This document shows, one piece after another, positions 18,551-26,885 of a stretch of DNA of 64,000 nucleotides (its first letter is position 1; each line of letters begins with the position of its first letter). A model generated the notes under the pieces. That model worked only from the letters and a program-made list of their open reading frames with translations. It was not told the DNA's origin and ran no database searches. A program made the translations under genes and the position numbers. This DNA is from Curtobacterium sp. VKM Ac-1395 (lineage in GTDB: Bacteria; Actinomycetota; Actinomycetes; Actinomycetales; Microbacteriaceae): NCBI RefSeq assembly GCF_015350975.1, contig NZ_JADKRX010000003.1, positions 355,278 to 419,277 on the forward strand, given 5' to 3'.

Positions 18551-19779
18551 TCGAGCAGTTCGCGGACCACCGCGTCCGCGAGCAGCCGGCCCTGCAGCGT
18601 CAGGTCGAGGCGACCCGGCGTCCCGGGGCGGCCCAGGGCACTGCGGCCGTCCACGAGACCGCGCGCGATGAGCCCGGCGACCCGGCCACGGGCCTCCTGG
18701 CGGAGTTCCTGGGTGGTGAGCTCCCCACGGACGCGCGCGGCGAGCAGCACGCGCTCGACGTAGCGGGTCTCGTCGTCGAGCGTCTCGCGACCGGCGGCCG
18801 GGGACACGTCCTGGAGCACGCGGCCCGCGTACGCGGCCGGGTGCTTGACGTTCCACCAGCGGGTGCCGGCGACGCTCGAGTGCGCGCCGGGGCCGACGCC
18901 CCACCAGTCGTGGCCCTTCCAGTAGGACAGGTTGTGCCGGCTGACGTGCTCGTCGCCGCGGGCCCAGTTCGAGACCTCGTACCAGGAGTAGCCGGCGTCG
19001 CCGAGCACCTGGTCCGCGAGCTCGTACATGTCGGCGGCGAGGTCGTCGTCCGGGGCGGGCAGCTCACCGCGGGAGACCGCGCGGCCCATCGCGGTGCCGT
19101 CCTCGACGATCAACGAGTACGCGGAGACGTGGTCGGGCTCGCATGCGAGCGCGGCGTCGAGCGAGGTGCGCCAGTCGTCGAGGGACTCCCCCGGCGTCGA
19201 GTAGATGAGGTCGAGCGAGACGTCGAGGCCGAGCTGCTTCGCGAGGTCGACGACGACCGGCACGCGCTCGGGGTCGTGGGTGCGGTCGAGGGTGGCGAGC
19301 ACGTGCGGCACCGCCGACTGCATGCCGAAGCTCATCCGGTTGAACCCACCGGCGCGGAGGGTCTCGAGCGAGGCCGCGTCGACGGAGTCCGGGTTGGCCT
19401 CGGTCGTGACCTCGGCCCCCGGCAGGATGCCCCACGTGTCGTCGATCGCGCGGAGGATCATCGCGAGGTCGCTCGCCGGCAGCATCGTCGGGGTGCCACC
19501 ACCGAAGAACACGGTCGACACCGGCCGACGGGGCACGCCCGAGCGGTCGAGGACCGACGCGGCCCACTCGATCTCGCGCACCGCGTGGCCGGCGTAGTCG
19601 TCACGGCGGACGCCCCGCAGCTCGGACGCCGTGTACGTGTTGAAGTCGCAGTAGCCGCAGCGCACCCGGCAGAACGGCACGTGCACGTAGACACCGAAGG
19701 GGACGTCACCCGCACCGGCCGCCGGGGTGAGCAGGCCGTCCGCGGGAGCCGGGTCAGCGATCGGGAGAGCACTCGGCAT
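18547..19779 (-). CDS. hemW: Radical SAM heme chaperone HemW (coproporphyrinogen oxidase-like)
   Basis: About 410 residues. The radical SAM cluster motif is C-x3-C-x2-C in VPFCRVRCGYCDFNTYT, followed by SAM-binding VFFGGGTPTML, TTEANPDSV, NRMSFGMQSA and the C-terminal HemN domain (GWGVGPGAHSSV-like segment HDWWGVGPGAHSSVAGTRWW). Many such proteins are annotated as oxygen-independent coproporphyrinogen III oxidase, but the family with only this short N-terminus is thought to be the heme-trafficking HemW. Start set at ATG 19779 (MPSALPIADP) with GGAG just upstream; ATG 19788 is an alternative. Divergent from the HAD gene. Confidence 0.92.
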   Translation of the reverse strand: MPSALPIADPAPADGLLTPAAGAGDVPFGVYVHVPFCRVRCGYCDFNTYTASELRGVRRDDYAGHAVREIEWAASVLDRSGVPRRPVSTVFFGGGTPTMLPASDLAMILRAIDDTWGILPGAEVTTEANPDSVDAASLETLRAGGFNRMSFGMQSAVPHVLATLDRTHDPERVPVVVDLAKQLGLDVSLDLIYSTPGESLDDWRTSLDAALACEPDHVSAYSLIVEDGTAMGRAVSRGELPAPDDDLAADMYELADQVLGDAGYSWYEVSNWARGDEHVSRHNLSYWKGHDWWGVGPGAHSSVAGTRWWNVKHPAAYAGRVLQDVSPAAGRETLDDETRYVERVLLAARVRGELTTQELRQEARGRVAGLIARGLVDGRSALGRPGTPGRLDLTLQGRLLADAVVRELLD

Positions 19780-19807
19780 GGACTCCATTCTCCGCCATGA
19801 TGGAGCC

Positions 19808-20506
19808 ATGGAGCACCACTCGGTCCCGACCACGGTGCTGTGGGACATCGACGGCACCCTCGTCCGGAACGCCACCTCCCCCGGCAACCTGTACCACCTG
19901 GCGCTCGAGCGCGCGACGGGCCGTGACCTCCCCCTGCTCGTCGGTCACCAGCACGGGCGCACCGACGCCGGCATCATCGCCGAGCACGTCCGCGCCCACG
20001 ACCTCGCCGTCGACGTGATCCCGACCGTGACCGCGCACCTCCGCGACCTGTCCGAGGAACGGCACCGCGCCGGCGAGCACCGCACGGCCGCTCCCGGAGC
20101 CCTCGCCCTGGTGACCCGCTTCGCGGCGCTCGGCTGGCGGAACGGGCTGCTCACCGGCAACTCCGCGTACCGCGCCCGCGTCAAGCTCGCCGGCGCCGGG
20201 TTCGACGTGGACGCCTTCGACTGGGACCACTCGTACTTCGGGGACGAGGAGGTCGAGCGCGCCGGGGTGACCGCCCTCGCCGCGGAGGCCCTCGCCGGCA
20301 CCCGCGCGGTCATCGTCGGCGACACCCCGCGGGACGGCGAAGCGGCCGACGCGGTGGGCATCCCGTTCCTGGCCGTGGCGACGGGCGTCTACGACGTCGA
20401 GGCACTCCGGCACACGAACGCGGCGGCGATCGCGCGGGACTGCGTCGTCGACGCGGCCCTCATCGAGGACGCCATCGCCGCGCTGCCCCCGCTGCGACAC
20501 GAGTAG
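19808..20506 (+). CDS. HAD-superfamily hydrolase
   Basis: Phosphatase-like protein of 232 residues, cytosolic. Motif I is VLWDIDGTLVRN (the nucleophile Asp and the second Asp), motif II Thr/Ser in NGLLTGNSAYR, motif III Lys in ARVKLAGAGFD, and motif IV GDTPRDGEAADAVG. The cap is of the helical C1 type (residues about 20-90), as in phosphoglycolate-phosphatase-like enzymes; the substrate is unknown. ATG 19808 is the start; it is divergent from hemW with only 28 bp between the two start codons, so promoters must be compact or overlapping. Confidence 0.88.
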   Translation: MEHHSVPTTVLWDIDGTLVRNATSPGNLYHLALERATGRDLPLLVGHQHGRTDAGIIAEHVRAHDLAVDVIPTVTAHLRDLSEERHRAGEHRTAAPGALALVTRFAALGWRNGLLTGNSAYRARVKLAGAGFDVDAFDWDHSYFGDEEVERAGVTALAAEALAGTRAVIVGDTPRDGEAADAVGIPFLAVATGVYDVEALRHTNAAAIARDCVVDAALIEDAIAALPPLRHE

Positions 20507-20525
20507 CGGGCGTCCACCCGGGCGG

Positions 20526-21173
20526 TCAGTCCCCGCGCAGCGCCGCCAGGTACTTCTCGGCCATCACCCGCTGCTGCCGGCGGAGCAGCGGCGCGACGAA
20601 GCGCCACTTCGCGCTGGCCGGCTGCGAGAACTGGCGGACCTGCAGCCACACGGAGCCGTCCGCGGTGCGCTCCACCACGAAGGACTCCTCACCCGAGAGC
20701 GGGTGGCCTTCGAGCGTGCCGTACGCGAAGCCCTTGCGGTCGGGCTCGTCGATGATCGACACGACGCGCACAGGCGCCTGCACCGACCGACCGAACGCGT
20801 GCATCGTCAGCACGGCGGTGGTGCCGGCGGTCACGAGCGGGGTGCCGTCCGGTGCGAAGTGCTCGACCCGCGGCGTCCCGATGGAGGCCGGCGCGATGGG
20901 CACCCCCTGCTCGTCGAACGTGACGGGGTTGTAGCGGACGTCGTCGTCGTCGGGCGCGTCGTCCACCCGGACGCCCATCCCGCTGCGCTCCTGGATCTGC
21001 CACGTCAGCGCCTGGGTCACCGCGGTGTCGAACCGCTGGTCACCGTGCCCGATGCGGGCCCGGGACTCCGCCGGGGTGAAGCCCTCCGGCGGGTAGGTCA
21101 TGAGGTCCGGCGCCTGTGTCGCACCGACCGCTCCGTAGGTCAGGGCGGTCAGGTACCCTCCGCGGCTGCTCAT
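20526..21173 (-). CDS. DUF1990-family protein
   Basis: 215 residues, no signal peptide or membrane segments. I recognise the DUF1990 family from the N-terminus LTYGAVGATQAPDLMTYPPEGF, the middle PVRVVSIIDEPDRKGFAYGTLEGHPLSGEE and the C-terminal SQPASAKWRFVAPLLRRQQR. These are START-like/lipocalin-like beta-rich proteins of unknown biochemical role, common in actinobacteria and plants. It converges with the HAD gene (19 bp apart) and is divergent from the small membrane protein at 21306. Confidence 0.85.
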   Translation of the reverse strand: MSSRGGYLTALTYGAVGATQAPDLMTYPPEGFTPAESRARIGHGDQRFDTAVTQALTWQIQERSGMGVRVDDAPDDDDVRYNPVTFDEQGVPIAPASIGTPRVEHFAPDGTPLVTAGTTAVLTMHAFGRSVQAPVRVVSIIDEPDRKGFAYGTLEGHPLSGEESFVVERTADGSVWLQVRQFSQPASAKWRFVAPLLRRQQRVMAEKYLAALRGD

Positions 21174-21305
21174 CCCGCCATCGTACTGGGCCTGACCGAC
21201 GGGCCGGACCGCTCGGGGTCACCGGTGGAGACCCGCGTCCGGTTCCGGACAGGCACCCCGAACGGGAGGCTGCAAGTCGTTGCGTATGCATCTACCTTTG
21301 GGAGC

Positions 21306-21791
21306 GTGCCCCGCTCCAGTGCCCTCCCCCGTCGGTCCGTCGACCGACGCACCCGGATGGCCGGGATCGCGACGCTCGTGTGCTTCGCCGTGGCCGCTGC
21401 CGCGCGGGTCCTCGTCGACACGTCCACCGCTGGCTTCGACGCACCCGCCCGGTACACCACGGCGGCGCCGAGCGGGTGGACGGCCTTCGACACGGTGAAC
21501 GTCGTCGCCGTGGCCGGTGCCAGCCTCGCCGGCGCCGCGGTCCTGCTCTTCGGCGCGACGCTCGTCTCCGCCCTGCTTCACCACCCGGGGCGCCGCCTGC
21601 CCCTCGTGATCGGGGCCGTCACGCTCGTGATGGTGCTCGGCGCCGTCCTCGCCGGGACGGTCGCGAGCGGCCGGACCGACTTCGCCGTCGTCACGGAACT
21701 CGAGCTGCTGCGGACCGCACTGGCAGGACTGGCGGTCGCGAGCCTCCCGGCGGTCGTCCTGGGCGCGGTGCGCGCCCGCGCCCGCCGCTGA
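21306..21791 (+). CDS. Small multi-pass membrane protein, unknown
   Basis: 161 residues from GTG 21306, with GGGAG 4 nt upstream. Four hydrophobic segments are visible: GIATLVCFAVAAAARVLV (about 20-37), VNVVAVAGASLAGAAVLLFG, LPLVIGAVTLVMVLGAVLAG and TALAGLAVASLPAVVLGAV. The N-terminus is positively charged (RRSVDRRTR), which suits an inside N-terminus. I do not recognise a family. It ends 3 bp before the lepA stop, convergent. The 130 bp upstream includes an AT-richer stretch (about 21280-21298) that may be the promoter. Confidence 0.75.
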   Translation: MPRSSALPRRSVDRRTRMAGIATLVCFAVAAAARVLVDTSTAGFDAPARYTTAAPSGWTAFDTVNVVAVAGASLAGAAVLLFGATLVSALLHHPGRRLPLVIGAVTLVMVLGAVLAGTVASGRTDFAVVTELELLRTALAGLAVASLPAVVLGAVRARARR

Positions 21792-21794
21792 GCC

Positions 21795-23642
21795 CTACTT
21801 CTTCTTCTCTTCGACGTCCCCGGAGAGCGCGGCGATGAAGGCCTCTTGCGGGACCTCGACGCGGCCGATCGTCTTCATGCGCTTCTTGCCCTCCTTCTGC
21901 TTCTCGAGGAGCTTGCGCTTGCGGGTGATGTCACCGCCGTAGCACTTCGCGAGGACGTCCTTGCGCATGGCGCGGATGCTCTCACGGGCGATGATGCGCG
22001 CGCCGATGGCGGCCTGGATCGGGACCTCGAACTGCTGGCGTGGGATGAGCTTGCGGAGTCGCTCGGTCATCAGCGTGCCGTACGCGTAGGCCTTGTCGCG
22101 GTGCACGATCGCGCTGAAGGCGTCGACCTGGTCGCCCTGCAGCAGGATGTCGACCTTGACGAGGTCGGCGGCCTGGTCGCCGACGGGCTCGTAGTCGAGG
22201 CTGGCGTAGCCCTGCGTCTTGCTCTTGAGCTGGTCGAAGAAGTCGAAGACGATCTCGCCGAGGGGCATCTGGTAGCGGATCTCGACGCGGTCCTCGCCGA
22301 GGTACTCCATGCCGAGCAGGGAACCGCGGCGCTGCTGGCACAGCTCCATGATCGCGCCGACGTAGTCCTTCGGTGCCAGGATCGCGGCACGGACCATCGG
22401 CTCGCGGACCTCGATGATGCGCCCGGTCGGGAACTCGGACGGGTTCGTGACCTCGGTGACCGTGTTGTCCTCGTTCGTGACCTCGTAGATCACGCTCGGG
22501 GCGGTGGTGATGAGGTCGAGGTTGAACTCGCGGGACAGGCGCTCGGTGATGATCTCGAGGTGCAGCAGGCCGAGGAAGCCGCAGCGGAACCCGAAGCCGA
22601 GCGCGACGGAGGTCTCCGGCTCGTAGACCAGCGCGGCGTCCGAGAGCTTGAGCTTGTCGAGCGCTTCGCGGAGGTCCGGGTAGTCCGAGCCGTCGATCGG
22701 GTACAGGCCCGAGAAGACCATCGGCTTCGGGTCCGTGTAGCCGGGCAGGGCCTCGGTCGCCGGGCGCTGGGCACTCGTGACGGTGTCGCCGACCTTGGAC
22801 AGGCGGACGTCCTTCACCCCGGTGATGAGGTAGCCGACCTCGCCGACGGACAGGCCCTTCGTGGGGATCGGCTCCGGGCTCGACACCCCGATCTCGAGGA
22901 TCTCGTGCGTCGACTTGGTCGACATCATCTGGACCTTCTCGCGCGGGGCGATCGAGCCGTCGATCATGCGGATGTACGTCACGACGCCGCGGTAGCTGTC
23001 GTAGACCGAGTCGAAGATCATCGCGCGGGGCGCGGCGTCGACCGTGCCGACCGGGGCGGGGACCGTCCGGACGACGAGGTCGAGGAGCTCCGGCACGCCG
23101 ACGCCGGTCTTGCCGGAGACGCGGAGGACGTCCTCGGGCTTGCCGCCGATGAGCTGGGCGAGCTCGGCCGCGTACTTGTCGGGGTCGGCGGCGGGCAGGT
23201 CGATCTTGTTGAGGACCGGGATGATCTGCAGGTCGTTCTCGAGCGCCAGGTAGAGGTTCGCGAGCGTCTGGGCCTCGATGCCCTGGGCGGCGTCGACGAG
23301 CAGGATGGCGCCCTCGCACGCGGCGAGGGAGCGGGAGACCTCGTACGAGAAGTCGACGTGCCCGGGCGTGTCGATCATGTTCAGCGCGTAGGTCTGACCG
23401 TCGAGCTCCCACGGCATGCGGACGGCCTGCGACTTGATCGTGATGCCGCGCTCACGCTCGATGTCCATGCGGTCGAGGTACTGCGCGCGCATCGCACGGT
23501 CCTCGACGATGCCGGTGATCGAGAGCATGCGGTCGGCCAGCGTGGACTTGCCGTGGTCGATGTGCGCGATGATGCAGAAGTTGCGGATCGCGTCGGCCGG
23601 AGTCGCGGCGGGCTCGAGCGGAGCGGATGCTTGTGGGCTCAC
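21795..23642 (-). CDS. lepA: Elongation factor 4 (LepA)
   Basis: Translational GTPase of 615 residues that binds ribosomes and influences back-translocation and 30S biogenesis. GTPase motifs: G1 [16 protein letters not shown]2 [13 protein letters not shown]3 [13 protein letters not shown]4 [10 protein letters not shown]. The EF-G-like domains follow with [21 protein letters not shown], and the LepA-specific C-terminal domain ends [19 protein letters not shown] with [20 protein letters not shown]. The start at ATG 23642 adds a short Ala/Pro-rich N-terminus ([21 protein letters not shown]) that is usual in actinobacteria. Confidence 0.97.
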   Translation of the reverse strand: MSPQASAPLEPAATPADAIRNFCIIAHIDHGKSTLADRMLSITGIVEDRAMRAQYLDRMDIERERGITIKSQAVRMPWELDGQTYALNMIDTPGHVDFSYEVSRSLAACEGAILLVDAAQGIEAQTLANLYLALENDLQIIPVLNKIDLPAADPDKYAAELAQLIGGKPEDVLRVSGKTGVGVPELLDLVVRTVPAPVGTVDAAPRAMIFDSVYDSYRGVVTYIRMIDGSIAPREKVQMMSTKSTHEILEIGVSSPEPIPTKGLSVGEVGYLITGVKDVRLSKVGDTVTSAQRPATEALPGYTDPKPMVFSGLYPIDGSDYPDLREALDKLKLSDAALVYEPETSVALGFGFRCGFLGLLHLEIITERLSREFNLDLITTAPSVIYEVTNEDNTVTEVTNPSEFPTGRIIEVREPMVRAAILAPKDYVGAIMELCQQRRGSLLGMEYLGEDRVEIRYQMPLGEIVFDFFDQLKSKTQGYASLDYEPVGDQAADLVKVDILLQGDQVDAFSAIVHRDKAYAYGTLMTERLRKLIPRQQFEVPIQAAIGARIIARESIRAMRKDVLAKCYGGDITRKRKLLEKQKEGKKRMKTIGRVEVPQEAFIAALSGDVEEKKK

Positions 23643-23735
23643 GGTTCCTCAGGTGGGTCGGACGGTCAGGAGATTGTCCCACGGTTGCGTCCCGGCAGCG
23701 TGCGGGCGGTGCGGGGCGGCCGCGCGGCTGGCGCG

Positions 23736-23799
23736 TGGTGCGAGGTTGACCACCTCGTGCAGCCCTGGATGCCCGCACGGGGCGACCGACCTCGCACCA
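23736..23799 (-). terminator. Long imperfect hairpin downstream of aminotransferase gene
   Basis: Outer arms TGGTGCGAGGT (23736-23746) and ACCTCGCACCA (23789-23799) are perfect. Inside them CCTCGTGC and GCACGGGG form a second, one-mismatch stem. It lies 78 bp after the stop of the aminotransferase at 23877 and before lepA, so it probably separates these two transcripts. The rest of the 23643-23876 gap shows nothing else recognisable. Confidence 0.5.
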
Positions 23800-23876
23800 G
23801 GCGGAGGAGCGCGCACGGTGCGGGGCCTGGCGGGGCCGCGCCGAGCCTCCCGGCCGGGTCCGACGGTGGGTCCGGC

Positions 23877-25043
23877 TCAGACGACCGCGTGCGCCGGGGC
23901 CGGCAGCGCGCCCAGGCCGCGCCGCAGGTCCTCCGGGGTCGCCGCCAGGCAGACGCGGATCCAGCCCTCGCCGCTGCGGCCGAACGCGCTGCCCGGCGCC
24001 ACGGCGACCCGCTCGCGCTGCAGGAACGCCAACGCCCACGCGGCGACGTCGCCCTGGGCGGCGTGCGCGACGTCGATCCACAGGTAGAAGGAGCCGTCCG
24101 GTGCGTTGTACCGGATGCCGGCGGCGTCGAGGACCTCGGTCGCGACCTCGAGGTTGGCGCGGTAGTGCTCCCGGGCGTCGCGCACGGCGGAGTGGTCCCC
24201 CACGATCGCCGCGAGGGCCGCGTACTGGTCGGGCTCGGCGACGCAGCTGATCATCGACTCCTGCACGGTGCGCATCGTCGGGCCCAGGCCCTTCGGGGTC
24301 ACGAGGTACCCGACCCGGACCCCCGTCATCGCGTACGTCTTGCTCAACGAGAAGGCGGTGAAGACGCGGTCGTCCTCGTCCAGGGCGGCCAGGCTGACGT
24401 GCCGGGCGCCGTAGGTGAAGTACTCGTAGACCTCGTCGCTGATCACCCAGAGGTCGTGTGCCTGCGCGAACGCCAGGATCCGCCGGAGCGTCGCCTCGCT
24501 GAACACGGTGCCGAGCGGGTTCGACGGCGAGTTCACCACGATGGCCCGGGTCCGCTCGGTCACGCTCGCCGCGAGCGCGTCGAGGTCCGGCTCGAACCCG
24601 TGCTCCGGCCCGAGGCGGTACGGCACCGGCGTCGCGCCGAGGATGTGGGCGTTCATCGTGAACGTCGTGTACCCGGGGTCGGGCACGAGCATCTCGTCAC
24701 CCGGGCTGAGCACGAGGGTCATCGCCTGGAACAGCGCCTGCGTCGCGCCGATCGTCATCCAGATCTGCTCGAGGTCGGCCTCGATGCGGTTCTCCCGCCG
24801 GAGCTTCTCCTGCACGGCCAGGCGCAGCGGCGTGATGCCGCCGTTCGGGGTGTACCCGGTGCGGTCCTCGGTCCAGGCACGTCGGGCCGCGTCCCCGATG
24901 TGCGTGGCCACCGGGACGTCCGGCTCGCCGATGACGAGCATCGTGACGTCCACGCCGTCCGCCTGGAGCAGGGCGGCCTGCTCGAAGACGCGGCGGATGC
25001 CGGAGGCGGGGACGGTGTCGATCCGAGGTGCGAGGGACGGCAT
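23877..25043 (-). CDS. PLP-dependent class I/II aminotransferase
   Basis: Fold-type I aminotransferase of 388 residues. The aspartate aminotransferase-like signature is complete: [18 protein letters not shown] near the N-terminus, [37 protein letters not shown] (Asn that holds the PLP ring), [10 protein letters not shown] (Asp) and [17 protein letters not shown] (PLP Lys and Arg). The C-terminal Arg for substrate carboxylate is in [10 protein letters not shown]. The amino-acid specificity is not evident. The frame is open upstream to 25358, but that region consists of degenerate tandem repeats and the rpsT promoter, so ATG 25043 ([15 protein letters not shown]) is the likely start. Divergent from rpsT. 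Confidence 0.9.
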   Translation of the reverse strand: MPSLAPRIDTVPASGIRRVFEQAALLQADGVDVTMLVIGEPDVPVATHIGDAARRAWTEDRTGYTPNGGITPLRLAVQEKLRRENRIEADLEQIWMTIGATQALFQAMTLVLSPGDEMLVPDPGYTTFTMNAHILGATPVPYRLGPEHGFEPDLDALAASVTERTRAIVVNSPSNPLGTVFSEATLRRILAFAQAHDLWVISDEVYEYFTYGARHVSLAALDEDDRVFTAFSLSKTYAMTGVRVGYLVTPKGLGPTMRTVQESMISCVAEPDQYAALAAIVGDHSAVRDAREHYRANLEVATEVLDAAGIRYNAPDGSFYLWIDVAHAAQGDVAAWALAFLQRERVAVAPGSAFGRSGEGWIRVCLAATPEDLRRGLGALPAPAHAVV

Positions 25044-25049
25044 GCTCGA

Positions 25050-25155
25050 CACGGTAACGCCAGCGTGTTTCGGGGCGGTGACACGGGCGTGGTTCGGCGC
25101 GGTGTCGCGGGCGTTGTTCCGCGCGGAGCCGCGGGAGCGGGGCGTGTCGCGCGCG
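25050..25155. repeat. Degenerate ~24-bp tandem repeats upstream of aminotransferase
   Basis: At least four degenerate units based on GCGTGGTTCGGCGCGGTGTC lie between the aminotransferase start and the rpsT promoter. In the upstream-extended minus-strand frame they would encode a repeated [19 protein letters not shown]-like peptide, which is probably fortuitous. Confidence 0.6.
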
Positions 25156-25184
25156 TTGATCCGCACCCCTGACCCTGGTAATGT
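25156..25184 (+). promoter_or_regulatory. rpsT promoter
   Basis: TTGATC (25156-25161), 17-bp spacer, TAATGT (25179-25184): the best sigma-70-like promoter in the window. It implies a 5' untranslated leader of about 100 nt before rpsT, typical of S20 genes and a possible site of autoregulation. Confidence 0.75.
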
Positions 25185-25293
25185 GGCTTGCTGGCTTACG
25201 CGTTCCGTCGCCCACGGGTGGAACGCGATGCGACCAAGGGCCCCTCTACCCAGCGGTCGCGACCACCCGTCCGAGACGAAGCAGGAGCAACAC

Positions 25294-25554
25294 ATGGCGA
25301 ACATCAAGTCGCAGATGAAGCGCATCAAGACCAACCTCAAGGCCACCGAGCGCAACAAGGCCTACAAGTCCGAGCTGAAGACGTTCATCCGTCACACCAA
25401 CGAGGCCATCGTCGCCGGCGACAAGGAGAAGGCCACCGCCGCTCTCGCCGTCGCGTCGAAGAAGCTCGACAAGGCCGTGAGCAAGGGCGTCATCCACAAG
25501 AACCAGGCCGCGAACCGCAAGTCGGCCATCGCGAAGAAGGTCAGCGCGCTCTGA
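25294..25554 (+). CDS. rpsT: 30S ribosomal protein S20
   Basis: Primary 16S rRNA-binding protein of 86 residues, highly basic and helical ([37 protein letters not shown], ending [12 protein letters not shown]). Length and sequence are typical. AGGAG is present 7 nt before the ATG. The gene is monocistronic: its own strong promoter lies about 110 bp upstream and a GC hairpin 17 bp downstream. Codon use (AAG, CTC, ATC) is strongly biased, as expected for a highly expressed gene. Confidence 0.98.
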   Translation: MANIKSQMKRIKTNLKATERNKAYKSELKTFIRHTNEAIVAGDKEKATAALAVASKKLDKAVSKGVIHKNQAANRKSAIAKKVSAL

Positions 25555-25570
25555 GCGTCTGATCCTCTCG

Positions 25571-25601
25571 AAGGCTCCACACCGTTCCGGTGTGGGGCCT
25601 T
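25571..25601 (+). terminator. rpsT terminator
   Basis: AAGGCTCCACACCG-TTC-CGGTGTGGGGCCTT, 14-nt arms with one mismatch and a 3-nt loop, followed by TCGTCGTT, directly downstream of the rpsT stop. CTCG before it and CGAG after it extend the pairing. Confidence 0.85.
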
Positions 25602-25689
25602 CGTCGTTCGAGGGGTCGGCGCCGGCAGGCGTGGGTGGCGGCGGGCGCGCTGACGCCCGGGCGGCGGCGCGGCTGGTTCCGGATGGCGA

Positions 25690-25752
25690 CGCACAACGGA
25701 AATCCGCTGGCGCCGCCGGAATCCGTGGTTCGGGCCGACACCAGTTGTGCGG
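25690..25752. repeat. Palindromic element copy B (relative of 6569-6630)
   Basis: CGCACAAC at 25690-25697 pairs with GTTGTGCG at 25744-25751. The region shares with copy A both arms and the loop, notably CCGCCGGA-N-TCCGTGGTTCG, over about 62 bp with limited mismatches. Here the inner stem has decayed. It lies in the convergent gap between rpsT and holA. Confidence 0.65.
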
Positions 25753-25864
25753 CGTCGGCCTGGAGGCTCGGCTCACCGCACCGGGGCTCGCCGCGTCGGG
25801 CAATGGTGCGGCGTCGGCCGGGAGGCTCGGCTCAGCTCACCGGGGTTCGCCACGTCGGGCGATG
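25747..25864. repeat. 59-bp tandem duplication including the 3' end of holA
   Basis: Two head-to-tail 59-bp units (25747-25805 and 25806-25864) differ at about six positions and begin GTGCGGCGTCGGCC. The right-hand unit contains the holA stop codon and last codons; the left-hand unit is non-coding and has lost the stop triplet. GTGCGGACC right after may be the start of a third, unduplicated unit. Confidence 0.85.
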
Positions 25865-26856
25865 GTGCGGACCATGACCTCGAGCGCGTAGTGGGCGTCG
25901 CGTGAGCCGCCCTTCACCGCGGTGTCGGCCTCGGCGATGCTGATGATCGCGTTCGCCAGCCCGGACTCACTCCACCCGGCGACGTCCCGCTGGGCACGCT
26001 GCACCTGCCACGGCGCCATGCCGAGCGCGGACGCGGCCTGACCGCTGGAGCCCCGGAAGGAACTGACCTTCGCCATGGTCCGGATCTTGCTCGCGAACGC
26101 GGCGACGATCGGCACGGGTGCCTCGCCCGTCGCCAGGGCGTGCCGCAGCTCGACGATGGCCGGAGCGGACCGCCCGGCGAGGGCGATGTCCGCGACCTTG
26201 AACGCGTTCGTCTCGACGCGGCCGCCGTAGTACTTGTCGACGACCCGGTCGGTGATCTCCTGGGCCTCGTCCGCCAGGAGCTGCCGGCACGCCGCCGCCA
26301 GCTCGGCGAGGTCGTCGGCGAACGCGGCGACCAGCGTGCGCACGGCCGAGGGTGCGATCTTGCGTCGGGCAGCGCGGAACTCCGCGTTCACGAAGTCGAT
26401 GCGGTCGGTCTCCCGCTTGAGCTCGTCGCACAGGACCTCGATCCCCCCGCCGACGCCGCTGCGGATCGTGTCGAGGAGCTTCTTGCCGCGCACCCCGCCG
26501 CCGTGCCGCAGCACCAGGGTGACGTCGTCGGCCGGGGTGCCCAGGTACGAGATCGTCTCCGTGATGAAGGCGTCCGTGCACTTCTCGACGTTGGTGACCC
26601 GGACGAGCCGCGGTTCGCCGAACAGGGACGGGCTGGCGAGCGTCGCCAGCAGGCCGGGCGCGTACTGGTCGGCTTCGAGGTCGTGGACCTCGAGCGCGGG
26701 GTCCTCGCCGACGAGCAGGTCGCGGAGCATGCCGGTCGCACGCTCGGCGAGGAAGGTCTCGGGTCCGGTCACGAGGACGACGGGCGCGGGACGGATGCCC
26801 GACCACGGGACCTGGTCGATCTTCGCGGCGGCGCGCGCGGGCTTCTTGGCGGGCAT
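25837..26856 (-). CDS. holA: DNA polymerase III subunit delta
   Basis: Clamp-loader delta subunit, 339 residues, which opens the beta sliding clamp. Family features: VVLVTGPETFLAERATGMLRDL at the degenerate P-loop position, ASPSLFGEPRLVRVTNVEKC, the beta-interacting region, and a helical C-terminal collar domain (AFADDLAELAAACRQLLADEA, FKVADIALAGRSAPAI, MAPWQVQRAQRDVAGWSESGLANAI). The N-terminal PAKKPARAAAKIDQVPWS is a basic actinobacterial extension. ATG 26856 follows the comEC end by 29 bp. The last eight or so codons lie inside a 59-bp tandem duplication. The comEA-comEC-holA order is classical. Confidence 0.94.
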   Translation of the reverse strand: MPAKKPARAAAKIDQVPWSGIRPAPVVLVTGPETFLAERATGMLRDLLVGEDPALEVHDLEADQYAPGLLATLASPSLFGEPRLVRVTNVEKCTDAFITETISYLGTPADDVTLVLRHGGGVRGKKLLDTIRSGVGGGIEVLCDELKRETDRIDFVNAEFRAARRKIAPSAVRTLVAAFADDLAELAAACRQLLADEAQEITDRVVDKYYGGRVETNAFKVADIALAGRSAPAIVELRHALATGEAPVPIVAAFASKIRTMAKVSSFRGSSGQAASALGMAPWQVQRAQRDVAGWSESGLANAIISIAEADTAVKGGSRDAHYALEVMVRTIARRGEPR

Positions 26857-26885
26857 GCGGTCCTTCCGACGGTGCGTGGTCGAGT

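Noticed and set aside
17984-18904. HrcA with a ~300-residue N-terminal extension
   Set aside because: The extension lies antisense to the DUF4870 gene and part of hemW and crosses the CIRCE operator; GTG 17983 with a good Shine-Dalgarno gives the family length.
21846-25172. Plus-strand open frame of 1108 codons opposite lepA and the aminotransferase
   Set aside because: Antisense to two well-identified genes; composition (Asp/Val/Gly/Arg-rich, repetitive) is what the complement of high-GC coding DNA gives. No family similarity.
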